A stretch of DNA of 64,000 nt from Asanoa sp. WMMD1127 (GTDB taxonomy: Bacteria; Actinomycetota; Actinomycetes; Mycobacteriales; Micromonosporaceae): the NCBI RefSeq assembly GCF_029626225.1, contig NZ_JARUBP010000001.1, forward strand, positions 5,332,001 through 5,396,000. The letters are read 5' to 3'. The translations under genes were made by a program, and so were the position numbers. The notes under the pieces were generated by a model, which made no database searches, was not told the origin of the DNA, and was given only the letters and a program-made list of their open reading frames with translations. Below are positions 1-9,610 of the stretch, piece by piece; within the stretch, counting starts at the first letter, position 1; every line of letters begins with the position of its first letter.

Positions 1-21
1 CCACGGCTCGCGCGCCGAGCG

Positions 22-1302
22 CTAGGGGAGGTCCGGCTCGTAAAGCCAGGCCGCGAAGAGCCCGTCGAGCGCGCGCGAGGTGTGCCGCTGCGCCAGCGTC
101 GTGAACTGCTCCGTGGTCACCGTGCCGTGCCGGTGCGACTGCGTCCAGTCCCGCAGCAGGGCGAAGAACGACGCGTCGCCGATGGCCAGCCGCAGCGCGT
201 GCAGGGTGAGCGCGCCGCGCTGGTAGACCCGGTCGTCGAACATCCGCCGCACGCCGGGATCGGCCACCCGCAGGTCCTGCGGCTGGGTGGCCAGCAGCGC
301 GTGCGACCGGGCCGCGTGCGCCTGGGCCGGTTCGCCGCCGGAGCGCTCCGACCACAGCCACTCGGCATATTTGGCGAAGCCCTCGTTGAGCCAGATGTGG
401 CGCCAGTCGGCCACGGTCAGGCTGTTGCCGAACCACTGGTGCGCGAGCTCGTGCGCGACGAGCCGCTCGGAGCCCCGCCGCCCGTCGACGTGGTTGGCCC
501 CGAAGATGGACAGCCCGTGCGCCTCGACCGGCACCTCCAGCACCTCGTCGACCACCACCACGGCATATTCGCCGAACGGGTACGGCCCGAAGAGGCGCGC
601 GAACGCCGTCACCATCTCCGGCTGCCGGGCGAAGTCGTGCGCCACCGCGGCGCGTAGCCGGGGCGGCACGGCCGCCCGTTGCGGTATCGGGCCGGCGGCG
701 AGGTCGACCAGCGCGTACCGTCCGATCTGGACAGTGGCGAGGTAGGTCGGCATCGGCGCGGGCTGCTCGTAGACCCAGGTGGTCCGGTTGGCGGCGGTCG
801 ACCGGGAGACGAGCGCGCCGTTGGCGACGACCGTGTGGCGCGCGTGGGCGGTCACCGCGATCCGGTAGCTCGCCTTGTCCGAGGGGTGGTCGTTGCACGG
901 GAACCAGGACGGCGCACCGGTCGGTTGGCTCGCCACGAGCGCGCCGTGGTCGATCCGCTCCCACCCGAGGTCGCCCCACCGGCTGGGGATCGGTCGCGGC
1001 GCGCCGGCGTAGCGCACCGTGACCGTGAACAACGCCCCGGCGGCCAGGGGCTGGGCCGGCCGGATCCGCAGCTTGCCGGCGCGATGACGGTAGCGGGCCG
1101 CCACGCCGTCGACGAGGACCTGCTCGACGCGGAACAGCCCGAGGTCCAAGCTGACCTCGGCCAGCATGCGGTCGGCCGTCGCGGTGATCGTGGCCCGCCC
1201 GGAGAGCCGGCCGGGACCGACCCGGTAGTCCAGGTCGAGGTCGTAGTGCGCCGTCCGGTAGCCGGCGTTGCCGTTGCCGGGCAGGTAGGGATCCGGGCGC
1301 AC
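22..1302 (-). CDS. M1-family zinc aminopeptidase next to a Pls-type NRPS
   Basis: A 426-residue gluzincin aminopeptidase. The zinc site is complete: H284-E285-x2-H288 and the third ligand E307 in NEGF, 18 residues after the HEXXH. An EAHG motif stands where M1 enzymes carry the exopeptidase GxMEN-like loop, and a Tyr follows in VYQRGALTL, the usual transition-state stabiliser. No signal peptide or membrane segment is visible, so it is probably cytosolic. It starts with GTG one base beyond the stop of the upstream NRPS gene, so the two are almost certainly co-transcribed. M1 enzymes remove N-terminal residues from peptides. From memory, epsilon-poly-lysine producers carry a zinc aminopeptidase that degrades their own polymer, so a role in trimming, turnover or self-protection is a reasonable inference here. 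Family assignment is firm; the role is inferred. Confidence 0.9.
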   Translation of the reverse strand: MRPDPYLPGNGNAGYRTAHYDLDLDYRVGPGRLSGRATITATADRMLAEVSLDLGLFRVEQVLVDGVAARYRHRAGKLRIRPAQPLAAGALFTVTVRYAGAPRPIPSRWGDLGWERIDHGALVASQPTGAPSWFPCNDHPSDKASYRIAVTAHARHTVVANGALVSRSTAANRTTWVYEQPAPMPTYLATVQIGRYALVDLAAGPIPQRAAVPPRLRAAVAHDFARQPEMVTAFARLFGPYPFGEYAVVVVDEVLEVPVEAHGLSIFGANHVDGRRGSERLVAHELAHQWFGNSLTVADWRHIWLNEGFAKYAEWLWSERSGGEPAQAHAARSHALLATQPQDLRVADPGVRRMFDDRVYQRGALTLHALRLAIGDASFFALLRDWTQSHRHGTVTTEQFTTLAQRHTSRALDGLFAAWLYEPDLP

Positions 1303-1303
1303 C

Positions 1304-4300
1304 TCAGTCCGCCGGCCAGGCGGCGATCGGGTTGCCCAGCCAACGGCCGCCGCCGGGCACGGTCTCGCCGCGCATCACCAGCGACGCCGGGCCCACCGTG
1401 GCATGCGCGCCCACCGCCGCGCCGGGCAGCACGATGCCGTGCGGGCCGAGCGTCGCGCCTTCGTCGAGGGTCACCTGGTCCATCCGCATGATCCGATCAT
1501 GGAACAGGTGGGTCTGCACGACACAACCGCGGTTGACCGTGGCGCCGTCGCCGATCCGGATCAGGTCGGCCTCCGGCAGCCAGTAGGTCTCGCACCAGAC
1601 GCCGCGGCCGACCCGCGCGCCGAGGCCGCGCAGCCAAAGGCTCATCAGCGGTGTGCCGCCGACCGCGCCGGCGAGCCACGGCACCGCGAGGACCTCGACG
1701 AACGTGTCGGCCAGTTCATCGCGCCACACGAAACTGCTCCACAGTGGGCGTTCGCCGACCCGGAACGCGCCGACCAGCAGCCACTTCGCCAGCGCCGCGA
1801 CCACACACGCGACGACGCCGGCGGCGAGCAGCAGCGGACCGGCGGCGGCGAGCGCGGCGGCGTACCCGTAGCGGACGAGCAGCGCCTCCAGCCCGGCGAG
1901 CGTGACCACGGCGAGCGCCACCGTGGCCATCACGGGAATGACGCGGCACAGCTCGACGGCCGCCCGCGCCAGCATCAGGCGCGCCGGCGGGTCGAACGTG
2001 CGGCTCCGGTCCGCCTCGTCCACCGCGCGGGGCACCCGCATCGGTGGCATGCCGAGGTACGAGCTGCCCGCCTTGGCCTTCTTCGGCGTCGCGGAGAGCA
2101 CCCCGACCAGGCCGCGGTTGGGCACGGCGCGGCCGGGCGCGGTCATGCCGGAGTTGCCGAGGAACGCCCGCTTGCCCACGCGGGCCTCGCCGATCCGCAG
2201 CCAGCCACCGCCCAGCTCGTAGGAGGCGACCATGGTGTCGTCGGCCAGGAACGCGCCGTCGCCGACGGTGGTCATCGCGGGCACGGCGAGCACCGTCGAC
2301 GCCTCCACCCGGCGGCCGACCCGCATGCCGAGCGCCCGCAGCCACACGGGCGTGGCCAGGCTCGCGTAGAGCGGGAACAGGCCGACCCGAGCCATGTTCA
2401 TCAACCGCTCCGTCGCCCACGCCTGCCACGCGACCCGCCCGTGCACCGGGTGATGACCGGCCCGCAGGCCGACGCTCAGCGCCCGCACGAGCAGCAGGAT
2501 CAGCAGGGCGTACGCGGCCATCGCGGCCACGGTGGCCAGCGGCACGCCGGTCAGCGCCCGGCCGAGCGCGGTCTGCAGCGTGGTGGCGCCGTTCAGGAAC
2601 CAGCCGAGCACGAGCAGCCCGGGCACGGCCGCGATCGCGGGGAGGAAGCCGAGCGCCAGCGACGTCAGCCCGTACGCCAGGGTCCAGCGGGCCGCCCGCC
2701 CAGGGCGGCGCTGGGGCCAGCGGCGGGCCGCGCGACCGGACCGGCTCGCCGGGACGCCGGCCCAGCGCTGCGCCGCCGACACCGAACCCAGCACGCACGA
2801 CCCGGGCGCGACCTCGGCCCGCTTGCCGATCCGCGCTCCGGGCATGAGCGTGCTGCGGGCGCCGACCGTCGCGCCGGCGCCGATCCGGATCCGCCCGACG
2901 CGGACGACGTCACCGTCGACCCAGTGACCGGACAGGTCGACCTCCGGCTCGACGGCGGCGCCCGGCCCGATCCGCAGCAGACCGGTCACGGGCGGCATTG
3001 AGTGCAGGTCGACGCCGCCGGCGATCCGCGCGCCCAACGCCCGGGCGTACCAGGTGATCCACACCCCGGCGAGGCTGGTCGCGCCGCTCGCCGCCGCCAG
3101 CCGCTCGGCCGTCCACAGTCGCATGTGGACGCCCCCACCGCGCGGATGGCTGCCGGGTCGCACACCGCGCAGGAGCAGGCGGGCGCCGCCGGCCGCGATC
3201 GCGATCCGGCCCGGGGGACTGATCACCAGCAGCCAGCCCAGCAGGACCCACCACCAGGAGACGGCCGGCGCCCACGGGTACGAGCCGACGAGCGCGAGGA
3301 CGTTGTTGAGCGCCGCCAGGGTCACCACCCAGCGCAGTCCGACGACGCCGAGCAGCGGCAGCATCAGCACCGTCTGGGCGACACCGGCACGCCGTGGCGT
3401 CGGGCGCACAACGCGGTTCGTGGCCGCCGCGGCCTCGAACTCGTCGAGCCTGCGGGCCAGCGCGCGCACGGTCGGGTGCTGGTAGACGTCGTTGACCGAC
3501 GCGCCCGGACAGCGCTCGCGCAGGAGCGTGAGCAGCTGCGCGGCGCTCAGGCTGGAGCCGCCGCAGGCGAAGAAGTCGTCGTCGGGGCCGCCGGGCGGGA
3601 CACCGAGGATGTCGGCCCAGCACTCGGCGACCCACGCCTGCGTGCCCGCCAAGACCGGCCGGGCCGCGGCCGACTCAAGCTCCGGCAGCGGCCACGGCAA
3701 TGCGGCCCGGTCCACCTTGCCCGACGTCCGGGTGGGCAGGCCGTCCACCACGGCGATCAGCGGAACCAGCGCCGCCGGCAACGCGGCGCGCAGCCGCTCG
3801 ACCGCGGCCGCCTTGTCGAACCCGGCGTCCGGCGCCGGCACGACGTAGCCGACCAGCAGCTGGTTGCCGTGCCCGGTCGTGCGCACCGCGGCCGCCGCGG
3901 CGGCCACCCCGGGCAGCGCCTGCAGCGCGGCGTCGACCTCACCGAGCTCGATCCGGCGCCCACCCAGCTTCACCTGCTCGTCGGCCCGGCCCAGGAACAG
4001 CAACCCTTCGGGTTGGGCCCGGACCAGGTCGCCACTGCGGTACGCGCGCGACCAGCCCAGCGACGGCAGCGGCGCGAACTTCTCCGCGTCCTTGGCCTCG
4101 TCGAGGTAGCGGGCCAGCCCGACGCCGCCGATGACGAGCTCGCCGACCTCGCCCATCGCGGCCGGGTGACCCCAGGGGCCCATGACGGCCAGCTCCCAGC
4201 CGTCGAGCGGCAGGCCGATGCGCACCGGACCCTCGCCGGTCAGCTGCGCGGCGCAGGCGACCACCGTCGTCTCGGTCGGCCCGTAGGTGTTCCACACCTC

Positions 4301-5206
4301 GCGGCCTTCGACGGCCAGCCGCTCGGCCAGCTCGGGCGGGCAGGCCTCGCCACCGAAGATCAGCAGCCGCACCTCGTCGAGGGCCTCGGCCGGCCACAGG
4401 GCGGCCAGCGTGGGCACCGTCGACACGACGGTGATCCGCTGCTCGACGAGCCACGGTCCGAGGTCCATCCCGGCGCGCACCAGCGAGCGGGGCGCGGCCA
4501 CGAGGCAGGCGCCGTGCCGCCACGCCAGCCACATCTCCTCGCAGGACGCGTCGAACGCCACCGACAGCCCGGCGAGCACCCGGTCGCCGGGCCCGATCGG
4601 CTCGTCGCGCAGGAAGAGCCCGGCCTCGGCGTCGACGAACGCGGCCGCGGAGCGGTGGGTCACCGCCACACCCTTCGGCCGGCCGGTCGACCCGGAGGTG
4701 AAGATGATCCACGCGTCGTCGGTGAGGCCCGGCCGGCGCGCCTCGCCACTGGCCGCGTGGCGCGGGGTCAGCATCCGGTCGGGTCCGAGCACCGCGCAGA
4801 CGTCCGCCTCGGCGAACACGAGCGCGGCGCGCTCGTCCGGGTCGTCGGCGTCCACCGGGACGTAGGCGGCGCCGGCGGCCAGCACCGCGAGGATCGAGAC
4901 GTAGAGGTCCACGGTGCCGGACGGCACGCGTACGCCGACGCGGTCTCCGGCGCCGATACCCGCCGTGCCGAGCCGCTGCCGGAGCTCGCTGATCTCGGCG
5001 GCGAGCTCTCGATAGGTGAGCCGGGTGGCCCCGTCGTCGACGGCCGGCGCGTGCGGGTGCTGTGCGACGGTCTGCTCGAGGATGTCCAGCAACGTGCGCG
5101 GCGGCGGGGCGGCCGACGCGGAATAGACCGCGCTGGGGGCGACGGGAGCCGGCGGCAGCACCAGCACGGGCGCCTCGACCCGATCGACGTCCGCCAACGC
5201 GCGCAT
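1304..5206 (-). CDS. Pls/PosA-family membrane non-ribosomal peptide synthetase (poly-amino-acid synthetase-like)
   Basis: A 1300-residue single-module NRPS. The adenylation domain spans about residues 40-500 (ATP loop FTSGSTGRPKG, YGPTE, terminal Lys in TSGKVD). It is followed by a peptidyl carrier domain with GGSSL (phosphopantetheine Ser near 552). The C-terminal ~700 residues hold six hydrophobic segments in three pairs, each followed by a soluble domain with hexapeptide-repeat (left-handed beta-helix-like) character. That is the A-T-TM/C1-TM/C2-TM/C3 layout described for epsilon-poly-lysine synthetase; no classical condensation HHxxxDG or thioesterase is present. My alignment to PheA reads the specificity pocket as D-A-E-S-I-G-T-V-V-K, close to the lysine code recalled for bacitracin synthetase (DAESIGSVCK). 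ATG start preceded by AAGGG. Product: probably an isopeptide-linked oligomer or polymer of a cationic amino acid (inferred). Confidence 0.88.
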   Translation of the reverse strand: MRALADVDRVEAPVLVLPPAPVAPSAVYSASAAPPPRTLLDILEQTVAQHPHAPAVDDGATRLTYRELAAEISELRQRLGTAGIGAGDRVGVRVPSGTVDLYVSILAVLAAGAAYVPVDADDPDERAALVFAEADVCAVLGPDRMLTPRHAASGEARRPGLTDDAWIIFTSGSTGRPKGVAVTHRSAAAFVDAEAGLFLRDEPIGPGDRVLAGLSVAFDASCEEMWLAWRHGACLVAAPRSLVRAGMDLGPWLVEQRITVVSTVPTLAALWPAEALDEVRLLIFGGEACPPELAERLAVEGREVWNTYGPTETTVVACAAQLTGEGPVRIGLPLDGWELAVMGPWGHPAAMGEVGELVIGGVGLARYLDEAKDAEKFAPLPSLGWSRAYRSGDLVRAQPEGLLFLGRADEQVKLGGRRIELGEVDAALQALPGVAAAAAAVRTTGHGNQLLVGYVVPAPDAGFDKAAAVERLRAALPAALVPLIAVVDGLPTRTSGKVDRAALPWPLPELESAAARPVLAGTQAWVAECWADILGVPPGGPDDDFFACGGSSLSAAQLLTLLRERCPGASVNDVYQHPTVRALARRLDEFEAAAATNRVVRPTPRRAGVAQTVLMLPLLGVVGLRWVVTLAALNNVLALVGSYPWAPAVSWWWVLLGWLLVISPPGRIAIAAGGARLLLRGVRPGSHPRGGGVHMRLWTAERLAAASGATSLAGVWITWYARALGARIAGGVDLHSMPPVTGLLRIGPGAAVEPEVDLSGHWVDGDVVRVGRIRIGAGATVGARSTLMPGARIGKRAEVAPGSCVLGSVSAAQRWAGVPASRSGRAARRWPQRRPGRAARWTLAYGLTSLALGFLPAIAAVPGLLVLGWFLNGATTLQTALGRALTGVPLATVAAMAAYALLILLLVRALSVGLRAGHHPVHGRVAWQAWATERLMNMARVGLFPLYASLATPVWLRALGMRVGRRVEASTVLAVPAMTTVGDGAFLADDTMVASYELGGGWLRIGEARVGKRAFLGNSGMTAPGRAVPNRGLVGVLSATPKKAKAGSSYLGMPPMRVPRAVDEADRSRTFDPPARLMLARAAVELCRVIPVMATVALAVVTLAGLEALLVRYGYAAALAAAGPLLLAAGVVACVVAALAKWLLVGAFRVGERPLWSSFVWRDELADTFVEVLAVPWLAGAVGGTPLMSLWLRGLGARVGRGVWCETYWLPEADLIRIGDGATVNRGCVVQTHLFHDRIMRMDQVTLDEGATLGPHGIVLPGAAVGAHATVGPASLVMRGETVPGGGRWLGNPIAAWPAD

Positions 5207-5313
5207 GCCCCACCCTTCGCCGAACCGACCGAGCAGCTTAACGCGGAGTGAACCGTTGATGTCGGATCAGAGCCGGGGCGGGTGGTTGGTGTCACAGGGG
5301 TTGAATTGTCGGT
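5207..5313. promoter_or_regulatory. Divergent promoter region between NRPS and PPTase
   Basis: About 107 bp separate the start codons of the leftward synthetase operon and the rightward phosphopantetheinyl transferase. It is less GC-rich around 5235-5310 than the genes on either side, as expected for a bidirectional promoter. I could not pick convincing -35/-10 pairs. Confidence 0.4.
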
Positions 5314-6066
5314 GTGGAAGCCTGGGTGCCGACGACGACCGTCCCCGCCTTGCCGCCGGGCACGTGCCAGGTGTGGTGGGCGCGCCCGAGCGAGCTGCCA
5401 CCCGATGTGGACGGGCTGTTGGGCGCCGACGACCTCGCACGCCGGTCGCGGCTCCGCCGGGGAGAGGACCGCGACCGGCTCACCACGGCGTGGGCCCTCG
5501 CCCGCGTGGTGCTCTCCCACCACGTTGGACCGGCCGCCCGCGACCTCCGGTTCGAGCGGACCTGCCGGCACTGCGGGGGGCCGCACGGGAAACCTCGCCT
5601 GATCGAGGCCGACGCGCCGCTACTGAGCCTCTCGCACGCCGGTGACCGGGTCGCCGTCGCGGTGCTGCGCGGCGCCCAGGTCGGTGTCGACGTCGAGAGC
5701 CTGGCCGCACGCGTCGACATCGACACGGTCGCGGGCAGTGTCCTGTCGGGGGAGGAGGCCCGCGCGCTGGCCCGCACGGCCGCCGACGATCGGCGCGCGG
5801 CGTTCCTGACCTACTGGACGCGCAAGGAAGCGGTTCTCAAGGCGACGGGCGACGGCCTGCGGGTGCCGATGACGGACCTCACGGTGTCCGGGCCCGGCCA
5901 GCCGCCGCGCTTGCGCGACTGGACGGGTGCCCCGGACCACCGCGTGGATCTTTACGGCCTGCGCCCCGGCGCCGGGTATCTGGCATGTCTGGCCACCGTG
6001 GACAGTCCGCCGGTCGAGGTGGTCGAGCTCGCCGGCGCCGGCGTGCTGGCCGGCGCTCAGCAGTAG
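5314..6066 (+). CDS. Sfp-type 4'-phosphopantetheinyl transferase
   Basis: A 250-residue enzyme that moves the phosphopantetheine arm of CoA onto the serine of a carrier domain. The two family signatures are present: VGVDVE (metal ligands D126 and E128) and WTRKEAVLK further on. A CHxCG-like cysteine pair (C-R-H-C-G-G-P-H-G-K-P) precedes the first signature, as in many actinomycete Sfp-type enzymes. It begins with GTG and is divergent from the Pls-type synthetase, so its most likely client is the carrier domain of that protein. The 3' end overlaps the tail of the convergent chitinase gene by 10 bp. Family assignment is secure; the partner is inferred from position. Confidence 0.92.
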   Translation: MEAWVPTTTVPALPPGTCQVWWARPSELPPDVDGLLGADDLARRSRLRRGEDRDRLTTAWALARVVLSHHVGPAARDLRFERTCRHCGGPHGKPRLIEADAPLLSLSHAGDRVAVAVLRGAQVGVDVESLAARVDIDTVAGSVLSGEEARALARTAADDRRAAFLTYWTRKEAVLKATGDGLRVPMTDLTVSGPGQPPRLRDWTGAPDHRVDLYGLRPGAGYLACLATVDSPPVEVVELAGAGVLAGAQQ

Positions 6067-7133
6067 AGGTTGTTGCCCGCCGCCACCCCGAGGATGCCGA
6101 CGAACTGCTGGTAGCGGGTGACCCGGCTCTGCACCTGGCCGGGGTTGCCGCCGTTGCACTCGATCGAGCCGTTGATGCTGCGGATCGTCTCGCCGAAGCC
6201 GGCGCCGTTGACCATCGCGTTGTGCGGGGTCATGGTGCCCGGCCCGCTCTGGGTCATCCAGTACCAGATGGCGGTCTTCCAGGCGACCGCGGCGTCGGTC
6301 TGGACCAGCCACGGGTTGGTCAGCAGCGGCAGCCCGAGCGCGTTGCCGGCGGCGTTGTAGTTGAAGTTCCAGCTCAGCTGGATCGGCCCACGGCCGTAGT
6401 ACGCGGACTGGCCGGCCGGGCAACCGTACGGCTGGCTCGCGTCGCAGTAGTGGGGGTAGTTCGCGGTGTTCTGCTCGACGATGTGGACGAGCCCGCCGGT
6501 TTCGTGGTGCACGTTGGCGAGGAAGGCCGCGGCCTCCTGGCGCTGCACGGTGGTGCTGCCGGTCTTCGCGAACGCCGGGTACGCGCTGAGGGCGGCCACC
6601 AGCCCGGAGAACGTGTAGAACGTGTTCCGGCCCGGGAACATCTGGTTGAACTGCGCCTCGCTGACCACGAAGCCGCCCGTGGGTGGCGGGTCGGTCGGGT
6701 TGCCGCCACCGCCGCAGCTGTAGGGCTCCCAGTACCAGGTGCTGACGATCGGGTCGTAGCCCGGGTTGTCGTGCTCGGCGATGTAGTACTGGCCGTTGGT
6801 GTAGCGGACGATGGAGCCGGCCGCGTACCAGGTGCCGGCGACCCAGTTCGGGTGGTTGCAGACGGTGCCGCCACCGCCGCCACCACCGCCGCCGCAGGCG
6901 CCGAGGTCCTGCCACACGCCGGTGTTCCCGGGCGGCGCCTCGTTCTGCGTCCACCACTTCGCCTGGTAGTTGCGACCGTTGCGGGAGGCCTGGTCGCCTC
7001 CCCAGTAGACGGTCGAGGCCTGCCACGGGGCCGCGCAGGCGGCGGCCGACGCCGCGGAGGCGGGGATGATCGCGACCAGTCCGCCGGCGACGGCCACGGC
7101 CGACGCGACGAGAAGGGCACGCAGTCTCGACAT
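6057..7133 (-). CDS. Secreted GH19 chitinase with two chitin-binding modules
   Basis: A secreted endochitinase of 358 residues. A signal peptide (basic start, hydrophobic core, ASA cleavage region) is followed by two CBM5/12-like modules with the AKWWT and WYW aromatic surfaces, joined by poly-Gly and Gly/Pro linkers. The C-terminal GH19 lysozyme-fold domain carries HHETGG, whose Glu (E211) is the expected general acid, and YYGRGPIQLSWN, the GH19 signature. I chose the ATG at 7133 because an AAAGGAG ribosome site lies 7 nt upstream; an in-frame ATG at 7184 lacks that support and would add residues before the signal peptide. It hydrolyses chitin with inversion (family knowledge). Upstream, 7150-7205 is relatively A/T-rich, as expected of its promoter. 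Confidence 0.95.
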   Translation of the reverse strand: MSRLRALLVASAVAVAGGLVAIIPASAASAAACAAPWQASTVYWGGDQASRNGRNYQAKWWTQNEAPPGNTGVWQDLGACGGGGGGGGGTVCNHPNWVAGTWYAAGSIVRYTNGQYYIAEHDNPGYDPIVSTWYWEPYSCGGGGNPTDPPPTGGFVVSEAQFNQMFPGRNTFYTFSGLVAALSAYPAFAKTGSTTVQRQEAAAFLANVHHETGGLVHIVEQNTANYPHYCDASQPYGCPAGQSAYYGRGPIQLSWNFNYNAAGNALGLPLLTNPWLVQTDAAVAWKTAIWYWMTQSGPGTMTPHNAMVNGAGFGETIRSINGSIECNGGNPGQVQSRVTRYQQFVGILGVAAGNNLYC

Positions 7134-7265
7134 GCGATCACTCCTTTCGGAGGGGACGGGAATCGATGTCCGTGACTGTAGCACCTTCTGTTCACAAACT
7201 TTACTAATGAGCGTGCGCCCAGGATTCGCGGCCGCGCTCCCCGGGATCCGGACATCGACGCCGGC

Positions 7266-8039
7266 TCAGCTCCGGTGCAGCAGCCCCCAGCGCGGTCGGG
7301 CGGCCGGATCCGGGGCCGGTGGGGTGTCGTCCGGCACGGTGGCGGCGTAGGCCGCGGCGTCGTCGACCGGCGCATAGCCGAGGGTGGCCCGGGTCGCGTC
7401 GAGCCCGAACACGGTGGGTGTGTTGGCCGACGTGCCGGAGAAGACGCCGAAGTTCACGTCGGCCGTCAGCGCCGCCCGGACCAGCCGGATGAGGTCGCCG
7501 TGGCTCAGCCAGCCCGGCAGCCAGCTGCGGGCCGGCGGCGCCGCCGCCACGCCGCCGAGCCGCAGGCACACGACCCGCATGTCCCACTGTTGGGCGTAGG
7601 CATGCCCCAACGCCTCCGCGAACGCCTTCGTCGCGCCGTAGGTGCAGCACGGGAACGGCGTGATCCCGTCCGGAATCGGCTCGTCACCCTGGTCGCGATA
7701 GCCACCCACCGCGTGCAGCGAGCTGGCCAGCACCAACCGGGGCACGCCCACCGCGGCGCACGCCTCCAGCATTGCGACCACCGCGTCGGCGTTGGGCCCG
7801 CGCAGCCGCTCCCACCCGTGCGCCGGATCGGGATCGGCGGCCAGGTGCACGACCGCGTCGACCCCGTCGCACACCGCACGGGCGAAGCCGGGCGTGCACA
7901 GGTCCCCGACGACGAAGCCGGTGCCCGGCGCCCGGTCGGTCAGGCGCAGGTCGAGGTCGGCGAGCCCGGGCAGCAGCGCTGTCGCGACCCCGCCCGCCGC
8001 ACCCGTGATCAGAACCGTCATCTCAGCGTGAACGTCCAT
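7266..8039 (-). CDS. NAD-dependent epimerase/dehydratase-family oxidoreductase (uronate dehydrogenase-like)
   Basis: A 257-residue extended-type SDR. The N-terminal Rossmann loop reads TGAAGGVA, an acidic residue (LTDR) at the end of beta-2 suggests NAD rather than NADP, and the catalytic YGATK pair follows a Ser in LASSLHAVGG. The middle of the protein (HLAADPDP, SSLHAVGGY) resembles uronate dehydrogenases that oxidise hexuronates to aldarolactones, which would fit a setting of plant- and fungal-wall hydrolases. Substrate is not proven. The start is ambiguous: ATG at 8039 gives the longest form, while ATG at 8021 begins directly at the first beta-strand; neither has a good ribosome site. It lies between chitinase and xylanase genes on the same strand. 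Confidence 0.8.
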   Translation of the reverse strand: MDVHAEMTVLITGAAGGVATALLPGLADLDLRLTDRAPGTGFVVGDLCTPGFARAVCDGVDAVVHLAADPDPAHGWERLRGPNADAVVAMLEACAAVGVPRLVLASSLHAVGGYRDQGDEPIPDGITPFPCCTYGATKAFAEALGHAYAQQWDMRVVCLRLGGVAAAPPARSWLPGWLSHGDLIRLVRAALTADVNFGVFSGTSANTPTVFGLDATRATLGYAPVDDAAAYAATVPDDTPPAPDPAARPRWGLLHRS

Positions 8040-8069
8040 TCGTCACAGTGACCTGGCCGCACACGCCGG

Positions 8070-8100
8070 CGTGGCGCAGCCGATGGGCGGCTGCGCCACG
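8070..8100 (-). terminator. Hairpin terminator after the xylanase gene
   Basis: A perfect 13-bp stem (8070-8082 pairing with 8088-8100) closes a 5-nt loop. It lies about 12 bp past the stop of the leftward xylanase gene. No U-run follows, which is common in high-GC actinomycetes. Confidence 0.7.
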
Positions 8101-8112
8101 CACGCGACCTGG

Positions 8113-9210
<1,098 letters not shown>

Positions 9211-9217
9211 TCAATAA

Positions 9218-9328
9218 GTTCCGGAACCTTTCGAACGCCGAGCGGTGCGGCGTACGCAGGCTGGATGGTCTTGTTCGGCCGCGGCTGTCGGCGCTGGACC
9301 CGGCCTCGGGTTGCCGAAACTTCCGGAA
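9218..9328. promoter_or_regulatory. Paired TTCCGGAA palindromes upstream of the xylanase
   Basis: A perfect palindrome GTTCCGGAAC lies at 9218-9227 and a second TTCCGGAA core at 9321-9328, preceded by CGAAACT. Both lie in the 289-bp non-coding stretch upstream of the xylanase. From memory, Streptomyces xylanase promoters often carry a GAAACTTTC-type repressor element, which the second copy partly resembles. A regulator-binding role is inferred. Confidence 0.45.
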
Positions 9329-9421
9329 ACCCGTGTCTAGCTGGTCGACTGTGCGTGGGTCGGGCCGGGAGACTCGTGCCATGACCGGGCACGGCGACTG
9401 TCCACTTTCGACAATCCTGTC

Positions 9422-9547
9422 ATGGTGGTGTGGGCCCGTGGCGACCGGGTCATGCCGCCCGACCACGGCCGCCGGCTGGCGTCGCTGTTCCCGAACGGCC
9501 GCCTGGTCGAGGTCGACGACACCGCGACGCCCAGCGGGCGCGGCGGA
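9422..9547 (+). pseudogene. Remnant of an alpha/beta-hydrolase C-terminus
   Basis: Roughly 40 codons read VVWARGDRVMPPDHG followed by RLASLFPNGRLVEVDD. This matches the C-terminal part of epoxide-hydrolase-like alpha/beta hydrolases, where the catalytic-acid loop (GxDDRVMP) precedes the last helix. Nothing recognisable of the hydrolase core lies upstream, and the frame runs on into the next gene. I read it as a decayed gene tail whose frame was left open, not as the true N-terminus of the membrane protein that follows. Confidence 0.6.
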
Positions 9548-9610
9548 GTTCGATCGTCTAGACCGGCGCGGTTTGTTCGGTATTGCCGGGATACGGCGGA
9601 TACTGGCGCG

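Noticed and set aside
3002-5251. Long open frame (749 codons) on the + strand opposite the NRPS gene
   Set aside because: It is Arg/Gly/Gln-rich with no domain and mirrors the third-position GC of the real gene on the other strand; a high-GC shadow.
6880-6900. GCC repeat tract as a possible simple repeat or phase-variable element
   Set aside because: It encodes the poly-Gly linker between chitin-binding modules of the chitinase; such linkers are normal.
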